From contig JAFAHZ010000099.1 in the NCBI GenBank assembly GCA_019236975.1, positions 1 through 57,614 on the forward strand: 57,614 nucleotides of DNA, written 5' to 3'. Both the position numbers and the translations under genes were made by a program. Positions 49,986 to 57,614 of this stretch are shown here, one piece after another. The notes under the pieces are model-generated. The model searched no databases. It had not been told where the DNA came from and saw nothing but the letters and a program-made list of their open reading frames with translations. This DNA is from Vulcanimicrobiota bacterium. Its GTDB lineage: Bacteria; Vulcanimicrobiota; Vulcanimicrobiia; Vulcanimicrobiales; Vulcanimicrobiaceae. Position 1 is the stretch's first letter, and each line of letters opens with the position of its first letter.

Positions 49986-51377
49986 CTAAGCGGTAGACCA
50001 CACCTCCGCGATCCAATCTTCGACGGCGCCGGCCTTCGACGGTAGGATCGCGGAGAGGTTTTCGGCCCCGGCGGCGGCCACGACGACGTCGTCTTCAATA
50101 CGTACGCCGATGCCGCGAAACTCGGCGGGGACCGTTTCGTCGTCGGGCTGGAAATACAATCCCGGCTCGACGGTGAGCACCATCCCTTCGCGCAGCCGGC
50201 CGTGACGGTACTCTTGCGCGCGCGCTTTGGCGCAATCGTGTACGTCCAGCCCAAGCATGTGACTGACGTTGTGCAGCGTGTAGCGCCGGTAATACTGCCG
50301 TTGCGGATCGAGCGCTTCGTCGAGGGAGCCCGAAAGAATGCCGAGATCGATCAGGCCTTTTGCCAGCACGCGCATCGCGCGGCGGTTCGGTTCGAGGAAA
50401 TCGTTACCCGGCCGGACCGCCTCGATTCCAGCGCGCTGCGCTTCCCAGACCAAGTCGTAAACGACGCGCTGCGCAGCCGTGAAGCGTCCGCCGATCGGCA
50501 GCGTGCGCGTGACGTCGGCGGTGTACAGCGAGTCGCACTCGACGCCGGCGTCCAGCAATAACAGCGCGTCCGAGCGCATCGCGCCGTCGTTGCGGTTCCA
50601 GTGCAGCGTGCACGCGTGTTCTCCGGAGGCCGCTATCGTCAAGTATCCGACGTCATTGGCCTCGATGCGCGCGCGACTCCAGAAAGCCGCCTCGATTTCG
50701 CGCTCCGTCTTGGCACGGCGCATCGCGCGAATCGCGTCCTCGAATCCTCGTTTGGTAATTTCGCACGCTTTGCGCAACTCGGCTAGTTCGTACGCGTCTT
50801 TGATCAACCGCATCTCGGAGAGGTACTCCGCCAGTTCCGCGTCTTCGTCGCTCCGCCGAACCGCTGCGCCGCTGCGCCCTAGCTCCTCCAGGTACGCCGG
50901 GATCGCCGACAACGGGCGGCAGGCATCGACGCCGTAGTACAACTGGCTCTCGTCGACGCCGCGGTGGCGCCCGACCCACAGCTCGCCGTGTACGCGATCG
51001 GTAAAAAACTCCGCTCGGCCCCGATTGTGTTCGCGTGCAAACAGCAGCGAGCGGTGTCCGCCGGCATGCGGTTCGAGAACGAGCATCGCGCCCGGTTCGC
51101 CGTCGCCCATGAGGTATGCAAACTCGGTTGCCGTCCGGAAGCGAAAGAACGTATCGTTGGCGCGCACGCGTTCCGCGCCCGATGGGACGAGCAGATACGC
51201 CCCGGGATACGCGCGCGAGAGCGCCTCGCGCCGCTCGCGCAGGCGAGCCAACTGCGGATGGGCGCGCGCGGCGAGCGGACGTTCGGACCAGCCGCCCGAC
51301 ATGAATTCGACCAAAGCCTCGGGGGTGTCCGGATCGTATGCGGTCTGAGGGCGCGCCTGTCGCTGTTGCGTATCCAT
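49986..51377 (-). CDS. pepP: M24 family Xaa-Pro aminopeptidase
   Basis: Protein of 463 aa. An N-terminal creatinase-like domain (1-190) precedes the pita-bread catalytic domain. Metal ligands: LLLDAGVECDSLYTADVTRT (two aspartates), HNVSHMLGLDVHD (histidine), TVEPGLYF (glutamate) and GVRIEDDV (glutamate). It removes an N-terminal residue before proline. Start ATG 51377; upstream codons in frame belong to the antisense of the DUF202 gene. Confidence 0.93.
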   Translation of the reverse strand: MDTQQRQARPQTAYDPDTPEALVEFMSGGWSERPLAARAHPQLARLRERREALSRAYPGAYLLVPSGAERVRANDTFFRFRTATEFAYLMGDGEPGAMLVLEPHAGGHRSLLFAREHNRGRAEFFTDRVHGELWVGRHRGVDESQLYYGVDACRPLSAIPAYLEELGRSGAAVRRSDEDAELAEYLSEMRLIKDAYELAELRKACEITKRGFEDAIRAMRRAKTEREIEAAFWSRARIEANDVGYLTIAASGEHACTLHWNRNDGAMRSDALLLLDAGVECDSLYTADVTRTLPIGGRFTAAQRVVYDLVWEAQRAGIEAVRPGNDFLEPNRRAMRVLAKGLIDLGILSGSLDEALDPQRQYYRRYTLHNVSHMLGLDVHDCAKARAQEYRHGRLREGMVLTVEPGLYFQPDDETVPAEFRGIGVRIEDDVVVAAAGAENLSAILPSKAGAVEDWIAEVWSTA

Positions 51378-51437
51378 AAAACCCGCCTTCGCCGCCGGCG
51401 CGGGTCCCACCCGGACCACGTCGAAGGCGAAGCAACC

Positions 51438-51824
51438 GTGCAGCAGACGATCGAGGGGCGTAGCGACGTCCGAGCTACCGATACGCTGGCGAACGAGCGC
51501 ACCTACCTTGCCTACGTACGCACCGCGCTGGCCTTTATCGCATTCGGCTTCGTCATCGCGCGCTTTTCGCTCTTCGCGCGCGAGTTCTCGGCCTTCGTCC
51601 ACGCCGACGTTCCCGAAAAAGGGTTCTCGATCGGCTTCGGCACCGGAATGGCGATCTTCGGAATCGTGGTTGCGGTCCTCGGCGCGTGGCGCTATGCGGC
51701 GACGGATCGCGGCCTGCGGCGCGGCGTGCTCGTTACGCTCTCGGAGAGCGGCGGCTACTTGATTTCGCTGTTCGTCACGGTCGTCGGCGCGATCGTTGCG
51801 CTGACTCTTCTTTCGTATCGTTGA
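51438..51824 (+). CDS. DUF202 family membrane protein (YidH-like)
   Basis: Protein of 128 aa, three membrane helices. TDTLANERTYLAYVRTALAFIAFGFVIARF is the DUF202 signature, seen at about 14-43. The function of the family is unknown. GTG 51438 gives the usual length. Divergent from the M24 peptidase by 60 nt, convergent with the glycosyltransferase 12 nt on. Confidence 0.85.
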   Translation: MQQTIEGRSDVRATDTLANERTYLAYVRTALAFIAFGFVIARFSLFAREFSAFVHADVPEKGFSIGFGTGMAIFGIVVAVLGAWRYAATDRGLRRGVLVTLSESGGYLISLFVTVVGAIVALTLLSYR

Positions 51825-51836
51825 GCGCGCGAACGA

Positions 51837-53324
51837 TTAGATGAACCGGCGTACGCCGCTCCAAAACGTCGCCACCGGCTCGCGCAAACCGTAGCAGACC
51901 GAAATCGGCAGGCCAATTTCGGGCGGCAGCGCCCACCGGCTCGCGGTTCGAGCGACGGCGATTGCCGCGCGCTGGAACTGCGGACTGCACGTACCGCCGA
52001 CTTCGATGAGCACGCTGCCGTCGTAGCCGCGCGGGCCCCACAGCCAGTAGTTGTTGTGTCCCGAGATGGCGTGGGGAAGACCGTATGCCGCACCGTACAC
52101 GTCGATCGCGCCGGCTTCGCCGAAGTTGTTTGCAAAGATTGCGGCGCGCGCACGATCGGCAGCTGGGAGCCCTCGATAGACGCGCGCGACCGTCGCAGCC
52201 AGTTCCGGCCAGCCGTGCATGTCGGCGAAGTTCTGCGTAATCGGCGAGGCGTCGCTGCGCGCCGATCGCATCTCGAGGTGCGCGAACCGCTGCGCGCCCT
52301 CGATCGTAGCGGCCAGTTGCGCTTCGTCCACCACCGGATACACAAAGGGGAAGGTCAGGAAGGCAATCGCGACGATCGCAACGACGATGACGGAACGATA
52401 GCGTTGCAGTGCGGCCGTTCGTTCGATCGCGAGGGCCCCGGTGGCGGCGAGGAGCGGATAAACGTCGCCCGGGTAATAGTTGTGGCCGTGCAGCCCGATC
52501 ATGGCAACGATCAGCAGCACGTACGTCCAGCCGATCCAGCGCAGACGCGGTCGCGCAAATGCGTAGACCAAACCCGCGACGAGTACGGGAGCGAACGCCG
52601 GATTGACGATCAGCATCTGCTGCACGACGTAGGCAAGCGGGCCGTAGATAACGGCGGTACCGGCTTGTTGGCCTTCGAGCATCGTGACGAACGGCCAGCC
52701 GTGGGCGATCTGCCAGAGCAGGCTCGGCAGCGAGATGGCCGATCCGGCGACAACGCCCGCAAGAAACCACGGCGTCACGAGAATTCGGCGAACCGGTGAA
52801 AGCGCGATTCCCACAATCATTGCCGCCGCGAAAAAAAATACCGTGTACTTCGCTTCGGCACAGATGCCGAGCGCGACGCCCGCAGCCAGCCACCAGCGCG
52901 GCGATCCGCCGTTGATGATGCGCGCGACGCAGAAGGCGGCAAACGGCCAAAAGAAAAGCCCCGGCGTATCGGTCGATACTTTGGTTCCAAAAGCGTTCAA
53001 AATCGGAACGAACGCCGTCAACAGTGCCGTGACCAGGACGCCGTAGCTGCCGGCGCCGATTTCGAGCGCTAAGAGGCATGCCATATAGACGCTGCCCGCC
53101 GCGAAGATCGCGGGCAGGGCGCGTATCGCAAAGAGCGAGGTGCCGAACATTTGCGTGCCGGCGGAGAGCAGCGGAACCAGCGGCGGTTGATCCACATATC
53201 CCCAATCGGGATGGCGGCCGCAAACGATGAAGTACAGCTCGTCGCGAAAGAAGCCGTAGTGCGGATTGGCGACGAGATGCAGCGCGAAAGTAGCGAGTGC
53301 CGCGTAAAGCGGAAGGCGCTTCAC
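51837..53324 (-). CDS. GT39-family membrane glycosyltransferase
   Basis: Protein of 495 aa with about 10-11 helices. First-loop motif NPHYGFFRDELYFIVCGRHPDWGYVDQPPL carries the catalytic F-R-D-E-L and DQPP signatures of PMT/ArnT-like enzymes. The C-terminal soluble domain has ANNFGEAGAIDVYG and SGHNNYWLWGP. The donor is likely a polyprenyl-phosphate sugar; the acceptor is unknown. GTG overlaps the nadC stop (GTGA), so it is probably cotranscribed with nad genes. Confidence 0.87.
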   Translation of the reverse strand: MKRLPLYAALATFALHLVANPHYGFFRDELYFIVCGRHPDWGYVDQPPLVPLLSAGTQMFGTSLFAIRALPAIFAAGSVYMACLLALEIGAGSYGVLVTALLTAFVPILNAFGTKVSTDTPGLFFWPFAAFCVARIINGGSPRWWLAAGVALGICAEAKYTVFFFAAAMIVGIALSPVRRILVTPWFLAGVVAGSAISLPSLLWQIAHGWPFVTMLEGQQAGTAVIYGPLAYVVQQMLIVNPAFAPVLVAGLVYAFARPRLRWIGWTYVLLIVAMIGLHGHNYYPGDVYPLLAATGALAIERTAALQRYRSVIVVAIVAIAFLTFPFVYPVVDEAQLAATIEGAQRFAHLEMRSARSDASPITQNFADMHGWPELAATVARVYRGLPAADRARAAIFANNFGEAGAIDVYGAAYGLPHAISGHNNYWLWGPRGYDGSVLIEVGGTCSPQFQRAAIAVARTASRWALPPEIGLPISVCYGLREPVATFWSGVRRFI

Positions 53325-54202
53325 GCGATAAAATCGAGGCCGATGTCGAGGGCGGGCGCGCTATGCGTGAGCGCGCCGACGCTAACGAGATCGACGCCGG
53401 TGCGGGCGATTTCCGCAACGGTATCGAGGTTGACGCCGCCACTCGCTTCGGCGATCGCGCGTCCTCCTATGGCGGTTACCGCGTTCGAGAGTTGCTCGGT
53501 CGTCATGTTGTCGAGGAGCACCGCATCGACTTCCGCGACGAGGGCTTCCGAGAGTTGATCGAGCGTATCGACTTCCACCTGGATCTTCACGGTGTGGCCG
53601 ACGCTGCGCCGTACCGCTTGCACGGCGGCCGCTATCGAGCCCGCAATCGCAAGGTGGTTGTCTTTGATCAGCACCGCATCGTCGAGACCGAACCGGTGAT
53701 TGACGCCACCGCCGCAGCGCACTGCATATTTTTCGAGCGCGCGCAGTCCCGGCGTCGTCTTGCGCGTATCGGCGATTCGCGCCTTCGTTCGGGCAACGCG
53801 CTCGACGAAGCGGCGCGTCAGCGTGGCCACGCCGCTCAAACGGCACAGCAGATTGAGCGCCGTGCGTTCGCCGGTGAGCAGTGCGCGCGCGTCCCCATGC
53901 ACTTCGGCGATCGCACCGCCGGCAGATGCCGCTTCGCCGTCCGGCACGATCGTCGTGCACTCCGTGCGCGGGTCGAGTAAGGAGAACGCCAAGAGTGCGG
54001 CGTCCAAACCGGCTACGACGCCGCCGGCGCGCGCGACGAGTCGCGCGCGCGCTGGCGTGCGTTCGTGCAGGATCGCGCCCGTCGTTAAATCGCCGCCGTG
54101 GGTCACGTCTTCGAGCAGCGCCGCCCGAACCAGCGGTTCGAAGAGAACGCGCGGAGGCGGGTTAAGCGGGCGTACGGAGACGGGTGAACGAGCGTTTGGC
54201 AA
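53321..54202 (-). CDS. nadC: nicotinate-nucleotide diphosphorylase (carboxylating)
   Basis: Protein of 293 aa. Motifs: DVTHGGDLTT, GERTALNLLCRLSGVAT, ADTRKTTPGLRALEKYAVRCGGG, NHRFGLDDAVLIKDNH and VEVDTL. It makes nicotinate mononucleotide from quinolinate and PRPP. TTG 54202 is chosen because GGAGGAGG lies directly in front with normal spacing; it starts 41 nt inside nadB. Third gene of nadA-nadB-nadC. Confidence 0.95.
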   Translation of the reverse strand: MPNARSPVSVRPLNPPPRVLFEPLVRAALLEDVTHGGDLTTGAILHERTPARARLVARAGGVVAGLDAALLAFSLLDPRTECTTIVPDGEAASAGGAIAEVHGDARALLTGERTALNLLCRLSGVATLTRRFVERVARTKARIADTRKTTPGLRALEKYAVRCGGGVNHRFGLDDAVLIKDNHLAIAGSIAAAVQAVRRSVGHTVKIQVEVDTLDQLSEALVAEVDAVLLDNMTTEQLSNAVTAIGGRAIAEASGGVNLDTVAEIARTGVDLVSVGALTHSAPALDIGLDFIA

Positions 54203-55706
54203 AGGCCTCCTCCGTCCGCGGATAATCGCTGCGGTAGTGACTGCCGCGGCTTTCGGGCCGCGCGAGTGCGGCTTCGGCTATCAGACGGCCGACGACCAGC
54301 AAGTTGCGCAGTTCGTTGGCAGCGGCAGCATCCCCGGCGTCGAGTTCGCCGATCCGCAGAAGGGCTTCGCGCAGCCCCCGCTCGGTACGGATCAAGCCGA
54401 CGTTGGCGTACATAACGTTGCGCAAATCGCTGAGCGCTTGTGCGCGATCCACGGACCGAACGCTCTCGGTCGCAAAACCCTCGACAGAAAGACGCGGCTC
54501 GCGACCGTGCGGCGTCACGCTGCCCGCAATATCGGCTGCGACGCGCGAACCGTAAACGAGCGCCTCGAGCAGCGAGTTGCTGGCTAGACGATTGGCGCCG
54601 TGTACCCCCGTCGCGCTGGTCTCGCCGCATGCCCAGAGGCGTCCCAGAGACGCGCGTCCCCACTCGTCCACGGCAATGCCGCCCATGTGGTAGTGCGCGG
54701 CGGGCGCAACGGGGACGTTTTGCACGCGCGGATCGATCCCGGCAGCGATACAGAAGCCGAACACCGTCGGAAACATCTCGGGAAAACGCGCGCCGACGGC
54801 GGCGCGCGCGTCGAGTCCGACGGTCCGTCCGGCCCCTAACTGTTCGAAGATCGCGCGCGCGACGACGTCACGCGGTGCCAACTCCGCATCCGGATGGACG
54901 CCGAGCATGAATCGCTCGCCTAGGTCGTTGACGAGGACGGCGCCCTCGCCGCGCACGGCTTCGGTGACCAGCGGCATCGGGTCGCGCCCGATCGCGAGCG
55001 CGGTCGGGTGAAACTGAACGAACTCCATGTCGGCAAGCAACGCGCCGGCACGCGCGGCGATGGCAATGCCGTCGCCGGTGGCTTGAACCGGATTGGTCGT
55101 GTAGCGATAGAGGCGCCCGATACCGCCGGTTGCGAGCACGACGGCGTCGGAGCGAAATGCGATGAGGTCGCCGCTCGCGTTGTCGCGCGCGTAGACGCCG
55201 TACGCGCGATCGCCGTCGACGATTGCGTCGAGTGCGGTGACGTTTTCGACGACTTCGATCGACGGATGCGAACGAACCGCTTCGATCAGCGTCTTGAGAA
55301 TCTCGTGACCGGTCGCGTCGCCTCCGGCTTTAACGATGCGCCGGCGCTGGTGTGCGGCCTCGCGTCCGAGGGCGAGTTCGCCGGCATCGTCGCGATCGAA
55401 GGCCGCGCCTAGTTCGAGCAGCTCTTCGATGCGTGCCGGTGCGTCGCGCGTGAGAATTTCGACGATCTGCCGATCGTTGATCCCCGCTCCCGCGACTTGC
55501 GTGTCGATCGCGTGCAGCCGGGGCGAGTCGTCTTTGCCGATCGCCGCCGCGATGCCGCCCTGCGCCCAATCCGTCGCGGCGCCTTGGCCCAAACTCGTTT
55601 TGCACAACACCGCAACGCGCATGGGAGCGAGTTTGAGCGCCGCCATGAGCCCCGCGATACCGGCGCCCACGACCAGCACTTCCGACTTGTGCTGCGACTC
55701 TGTCAT
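54162..55706 (-). CDS. nadB: L-aspartate oxidase
   Basis: Protein of 514 aa. FAD motif VLVVGAGIAGLMAALKL, substrate-side GQGAATDWAQGGIAAA, REAAHQRRRIVKAGGDATG, FVQFHPTAL, and HGANRLASNSLLEALVYG. It oxidises aspartate to iminoaspartate, which NadA uses. The C-terminal helical domain is complete. ATG 55706; 14 nt after nadA. Confidence 0.95.
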   Translation of the reverse strand: MTESQHKSEVLVVGAGIAGLMAALKLAPMRVAVLCKTSLGQGAATDWAQGGIAAAIGKDDSPRLHAIDTQVAGAGINDRQIVEILTRDAPARIEELLELGAAFDRDDAGELALGREAAHQRRRIVKAGGDATGHEILKTLIEAVRSHPSIEVVENVTALDAIVDGDRAYGVYARDNASGDLIAFRSDAVVLATGGIGRLYRYTTNPVQATGDGIAIAARAGALLADMEFVQFHPTALAIGRDPMPLVTEAVRGEGAVLVNDLGERFMLGVHPDAELAPRDVVARAIFEQLGAGRTVGLDARAAVGARFPEMFPTVFGFCIAAGIDPRVQNVPVAPAAHYHMGGIAVDEWGRASLGRLWACGETSATGVHGANRLASNSLLEALVYGSRVAADIAGSVTPHGREPRLSVEGFATESVRSVDRAQALSDLRNVMYANVGLIRTERGLREALLRIGELDAGDAAAANELRNLLVVGRLIAEAALARPESRGSHYRSDYPRTEEAFAKRSFTRLRTPA

Positions 55707-55720
55707 CCGAGCGTAGCGAC

Positions 55721-56746
55721 TTAGTCGCGGAGAGGGGCGCTGTACGCCAGCATGCGCTCTACGGCGGCTCGCGCGCGATCGGCAACGTCCGGCGCGACGG
55801 TCACTTCGTACTCCATCGCTTCCAGACTGTGGAGCACTTTCGGAAGCGTATTGCGTTTCATGTGCGGGCAAAGATTGCACGGCCGCACGAATTCGACGCT
55901 CGGATATTTGCCGGACACGTTATCCGCCATCGAACATTCCGTCATCAACAACACTCGCGCCGCTTTGGTGTCCGCCATCTTGCCGACGTATTCCGTCATG
56001 CCTTGCGTCGACCCGACGTAATCGGCCTCGGCCAGCACGTCCGGCGGGCATTCGGGATGCGCGATGACGATCAACGACGGATCGTCGCGGCGAAACCGGC
56101 GCACGTCTTCCCCCGTGAAGCGCTCGTGGACTTCGCAGTGACCTTTCCACGCAACGATTTCGACGTTCGTTTTCGATGCGACGTACTTCGCCAAATATTC
56201 GTCGGGAAGAAAGATAACGCGCGAGACGCCCAGGGCTTCGACGATCTGCACCGCGTTGCCGCTGGTCACGCAGACGTCGGATTCGGCTTTGACCTCGGCC
56301 GACGTGTTGACGTAGGTGACCACCGGTACGCCCGGATAGCGCTCCCGCAAAAGCCGCACGTCGGCGCCGGTAATCGATTCGGCCAGCGAACACCCGGCTC
56401 GGAGATCGGGCACGAGCACCGTCTTGGAGGGGTTGACGAGTTTTGCGGTCTCGGCCATGAAATGCACGCCGCATAGGACGATGATATCGGCGTCGGTTTT
56501 TGCCGCTTGCATCGCCAGCGCGAGCGAATCCCCGACGATGTCGGCCACCGTGAAGAAAATCTCGGGAACCTGGTAGTTATGCGCTAGAATCACCGCGTTG
56601 CGCTCGCGCTTGAGGCGGTTGATGGCCGCGACGTAGGGGGCGTGAAGCGGCCACTCGACCTCGGGAATGACGCCACGGACGCGCTCGAAGATCGGGCGCG
56701 TCTCGCGGTCGACGTCGTTCGTGAAGGGGAGATCGATGACGCTCAT
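55721..56746 (-). CDS. nadA: quinolinate synthase
   Basis: Protein of 341 aa. It condenses iminoaspartate with dihydroxyacetone phosphate using a 4Fe-4S cluster. Candidate cluster cysteines: C119 in DLRAGC119SLAE, the cysteine in MTECSMADN, and those in [17 protein letters not shown] and HPECPPDVL are also family motifs. The stop codon lies in a small hairpin (GCGAC 55716-55720, GTCGC 55724-55728). The leader upstream contains two overlapping GC hairpins. First gene of the NAD operon. Confidence 0.95.
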   Translation of the reverse strand: MSVIDLPFTNDVDRETRPIFERVRGVIPEVEWPLHAPYVAAINRLKRERNAVILAHNYQVPEIFFTVADIVGDSLALAMQAAKTDADIIVLCGVHFMAETAKLVNPSKTVLVPDLRAGCSLAESITGADVRLLRERYPGVPVVTYVNTSAEVKAESDVCVTSGNAVQIVEALGVSRVIFLPDEYLAKYVASKTNVEIVAWKGHCEVHERFTGEDVRRFRRDDPSLIVIAHPECPPDVLAEADYVGSTQGMTEYVGKMADTKAARVLLMTECSMADNVSGKYPSVEFVRPCNLCPHMKRNTLPKVLHSLEAMEYEVTVAPDVADRARAAVERMLAYSAPLRD

Positions 56747-56762
56747 GTCGTGGGTACGGTCT

Positions 56763-56787
56763 TCCGGCCGGGGGGCCGGACGCCCCC
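56763..56787 (-). promoter_or_regulatory. overlapping alternative hairpins in the nadA leader
   Basis: Stem 1: GGGGGC 56771-56776 with GCCCCC 56782-56787. Stem 2: TCCGGCC 56763-56769 with GGCCGGA 56774-56780. The stems share bases 56774-56776, so only one can form. On the transcript stem 1 would form first. Stem 2 would bury the only GGAAG-like ribosome site near the nadA ATG. A switch is plausible but unproven. Confidence 0.4.
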
Positions 56788-56795
56788 TTCAGGCT

Positions 56796-56939
56796 TCATA
56801 ACCGCACTATCGTATCGTGCGGGTGCACGACGAGGAGGATACTTATGCCGAGTGCGTCGATCCGGAGCGTCGCGCCGCTGCACCCTCCCACGAGCAGAGC
56901 GAGAGCGAGCGCCCCCACGCGGAGCGCGCCGCTACGCAT
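56796..56939 (-). CDS. 47-residue putative lipoprotein
   Basis: Very small protein. MRSGALRVGALALALLVGGC ends in a lipobox (VGGC), followed by about 27 residues, strand-rich (ISILLVVHPHD). ATG 56939 overlaps the end of the XRE gene. It lies between that regulator and nadA. It could be a real mini-lipoprotein of the XRE operon; the short length keeps confidence low. Confidence 0.4.
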   Translation of the reverse strand: MRSGALRVGALALALLVGGCSGATLRIDALGISILLVVHPHDTIVRL

Positions 56940-57132
56940 CGGGGTCCGGCTCGAAGATCTCCTCGACCGCCTTGCTGAAGACTCTGCCGATTTTGAACGC
57001 CAGCGGAAGGCTTGGGGCGTACTTACCGGCTTCGAGCGCCACCACGGTTTGTCGCGCGATGCCGAGGGCGTCGGCAAGCTGGGCTTGCGACCAGTCGCGC
57101 TCGGCGCGCAGCACCTTGAGACGGTTCCTCAT
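56932..57132 (-). CDS. XRE-family transcriptional regulator
   Basis: Protein of 66 aa, only a helix-turn-helix domain: LKVLRAERDWSQAQLADALGIARQTVVALEAGKYAPSL with the recognition helix ARQTVVALEAG, then FSKAVEEIFEPD. The type (Cro/YgzD-like minimal XRE) often follows a small membrane protein gene. Its ATG overlaps that gene (ATGA). It is the likely binder of the 24-bp dyad upstream of the operon. Confidence 0.92.
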   Translation of the reverse strand: MRNRLKVLRAERDWSQAQLADALGIARQTVVALEAGKYAPSLPLAFKIGRVFSKAVEEIFEPDPDA

Positions 57133-57533
57133 CGATAGTACCGGCCGACGATCGGTCGAGCGATCGCCCACGAGATCGTCAGAACGCACCACGTCCACCA
57201 CGCCGATGGGTGCGGCATGCCGCCGACCTCGAGGAACCCGTACGTCACGGCCACCATCGCGGTGACGCCGCCGGCGATCGCCAGCGACTCAGTCTGAAGG
57301 CGGCGTTCGAACTCGTCGGTTTCGCGCAGATAGCGCACGACGATCGGAACCAGCAGCGCGACCGGAACGAGCGGCAGCAAGGCGACGACGTAGTGCAGGG
57401 GCCCGGCGGATAGATGCTTGAGCGTCTCGACCGAGGCGAAGAGCACGATGACGTAGGCGGCGGTGACGACGAGCATCTGGCGCTGGTATCGCCGGCAGGC
57501 AGCCGAGGTAGGGTTAGGGGATGTCTGGTTCAT
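57129..57533 (-). CDS. four-helix membrane protein cotranscribed with XRE regulator
   Basis: Protein of 134 aa, about four membrane helices (22-40, 45-65, 85-105, 110-128) with a cytosolic RYLRETDEFERRLQTESLA segment. This arrangement (small membrane protein then XRE gene) is frequent in bacteria; the membrane protein may sense a signal or influence the regulator. No ribosome site before ATG 57533, consistent with a leaderless message. Confidence 0.75.
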   Translation of the reverse strand: MNQTSPNPTSAACRRYQRQMLVVTAAYVIVLFASVETLKHLSAGPLHYVVALLPLVPVALLVPIVVRYLRETDEFERRLQTESLAIAGGVTAMVAVTYGFLEVGGMPHPSAWWTWCVLTISWAIARPIVGRYYR

Positions 57534-57539
57534 GCGACT

Positions 57540-57563
57540 AAAAGTAATGTATACAAGACTTTT
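57540..57563. promoter_or_regulatory. 24-bp dyad, probable operator of the XRE operon
   Basis: AAAAGTAATGTA / TACAAGACTTTT: ten of twelve positions are symmetric, with a perfect TGTATACA centre and AAAAGT/ACTTTT ends. It spans the space between the -35 box and the start codon, so a bound dimer would block transcription. Confidence 0.65.
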
Positions 57564-57569
57564 TGTCAA
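57541..57569 (-). promoter_or_regulatory. sigma-70-type promoter of the membrane protein-XRE operon
   Basis: On the minus strand, consensus TTGACA (57569-57564) is followed after 17 nt by TACTTT (57546-57541). Transcription would start about 57534, next to the ATG at 57533. Confidence 0.55.
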
Positions 57570-57594
57570 CTATACCAGCCTCGCAGTGCCACCA

Positions 57595-57611
57595 GGCGGC
57601 AAGATGCCGCC
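57595..57611. repeat. short GC hairpin at the window end
   Basis: GGCGGCA and TGCCGCC form a perfect 7-bp stem with a 3-nt loop. No T tract. It may terminate a gene beyond the window. Confidence 0.4.
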
Positions 57612-57614
57612 GCC

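Noticed and set aside
1-57614. Search for CRISPR arrays, insertion sequences, phage genes, tRNA and rRNA
   Set aside because: No spaced direct repeats, transposase or integrase motifs, tRNA cloverleafs or rRNA stretches were recognised by reading. Small RNAs cannot be excluded without a covariance search.

Overview
The window reads as ordinary chromosomal DNA of a high-GC bacterium (roughly 60-65% G+C by eye), densely packed, with very many 1-8 nt start/stop overlaps and frequent GTG/TTG starts. A secretin and a TonB-type protein point to a diderm envelope. Menaquinone rather than ubiquinone genes, C5-type (glutamyl-tRNA) tetrapyrrole synthesis, System II cytochrome c maturation and a Tad pilus complete the picture. 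My best guess is an uncultured lineage such as Candidatus Eremiobacterota (WPS-2). This is inference from gene content and style and is not proven. No rRNA, tRNA, CRISPR, insertion sequence or prophage was seen.

Layout. 1-5.4 kb: the 3' end of ilvE, a serine hydrolase, then DUF5069, an AI-2E family transporter, arginase and an EEP-like hydrolase, then TonB and glutaredoxin. 5.4-14.4 kb (minus): a tightly overlapped tetrapyrrole operon read as met8-hemC-half hemD fusion, hemB, mobA-like, hemL, hemA, cobA-hemD fusion, DUF92 and an MT-A70 DNA methyltransferase. 14.4-17.4 kb: two membrane glycosyltransferases. 17.4-25.0 kb: a respiratory block with menG, a polyprenyl diphosphate synthase, tatA, tatC, resB and ccsA, then Rieske and a one-piece cytochrome b/c. 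25-32 kb: a PLD-like protein, a propeller lipoprotein, and the operon rsmI-metG-GGDEF-tatD. 32-47.5 kb: small unknowns, a CPYC thioredoxin-fold protein, a large membrane-anchored unknown, and a split Tad pilus locus: minus arm secretin-pilin-TadE-TadG-TadE, plus arm pilin-peptidase-cpaB-cpaE/F fusion-tadB-tadC-peptidase-DUF192-membrane protein. 47.5-53.3 kb: an ABC exporter, an M24 peptidase, DUF202 and a GT39 glycosyltransferase. 53.3-56.7 kb: nadA-nadB-nadC. 56.8-57.6 kb: a small membrane protein, an XRE regulator and a mini-lipoprotein behind a clear promoter/operator.

How it fits together. The tetrapyrrole operon makes uroporphyrinogen III and precorrin-2/sirohydrochlorin. The respiratory block makes the menaquinone tail and head-group methylation, the Tat exporter for the Rieske protein, the c-heme attachment system, and the bc complex that needs all of them. 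The most unusual features are the gene fusions (CpaE-CpaF; Met8-HemC-half HemD; cytochrome b-c), three genes whose conserved N-termini lie where no canonical start codon exists (the most striking being cobA-hemD overlapping hemA in the -1 frame), several candidate leaderless promoters, and an uncharacterised membrane-anchored multi-domain protein beside the pilus genes.
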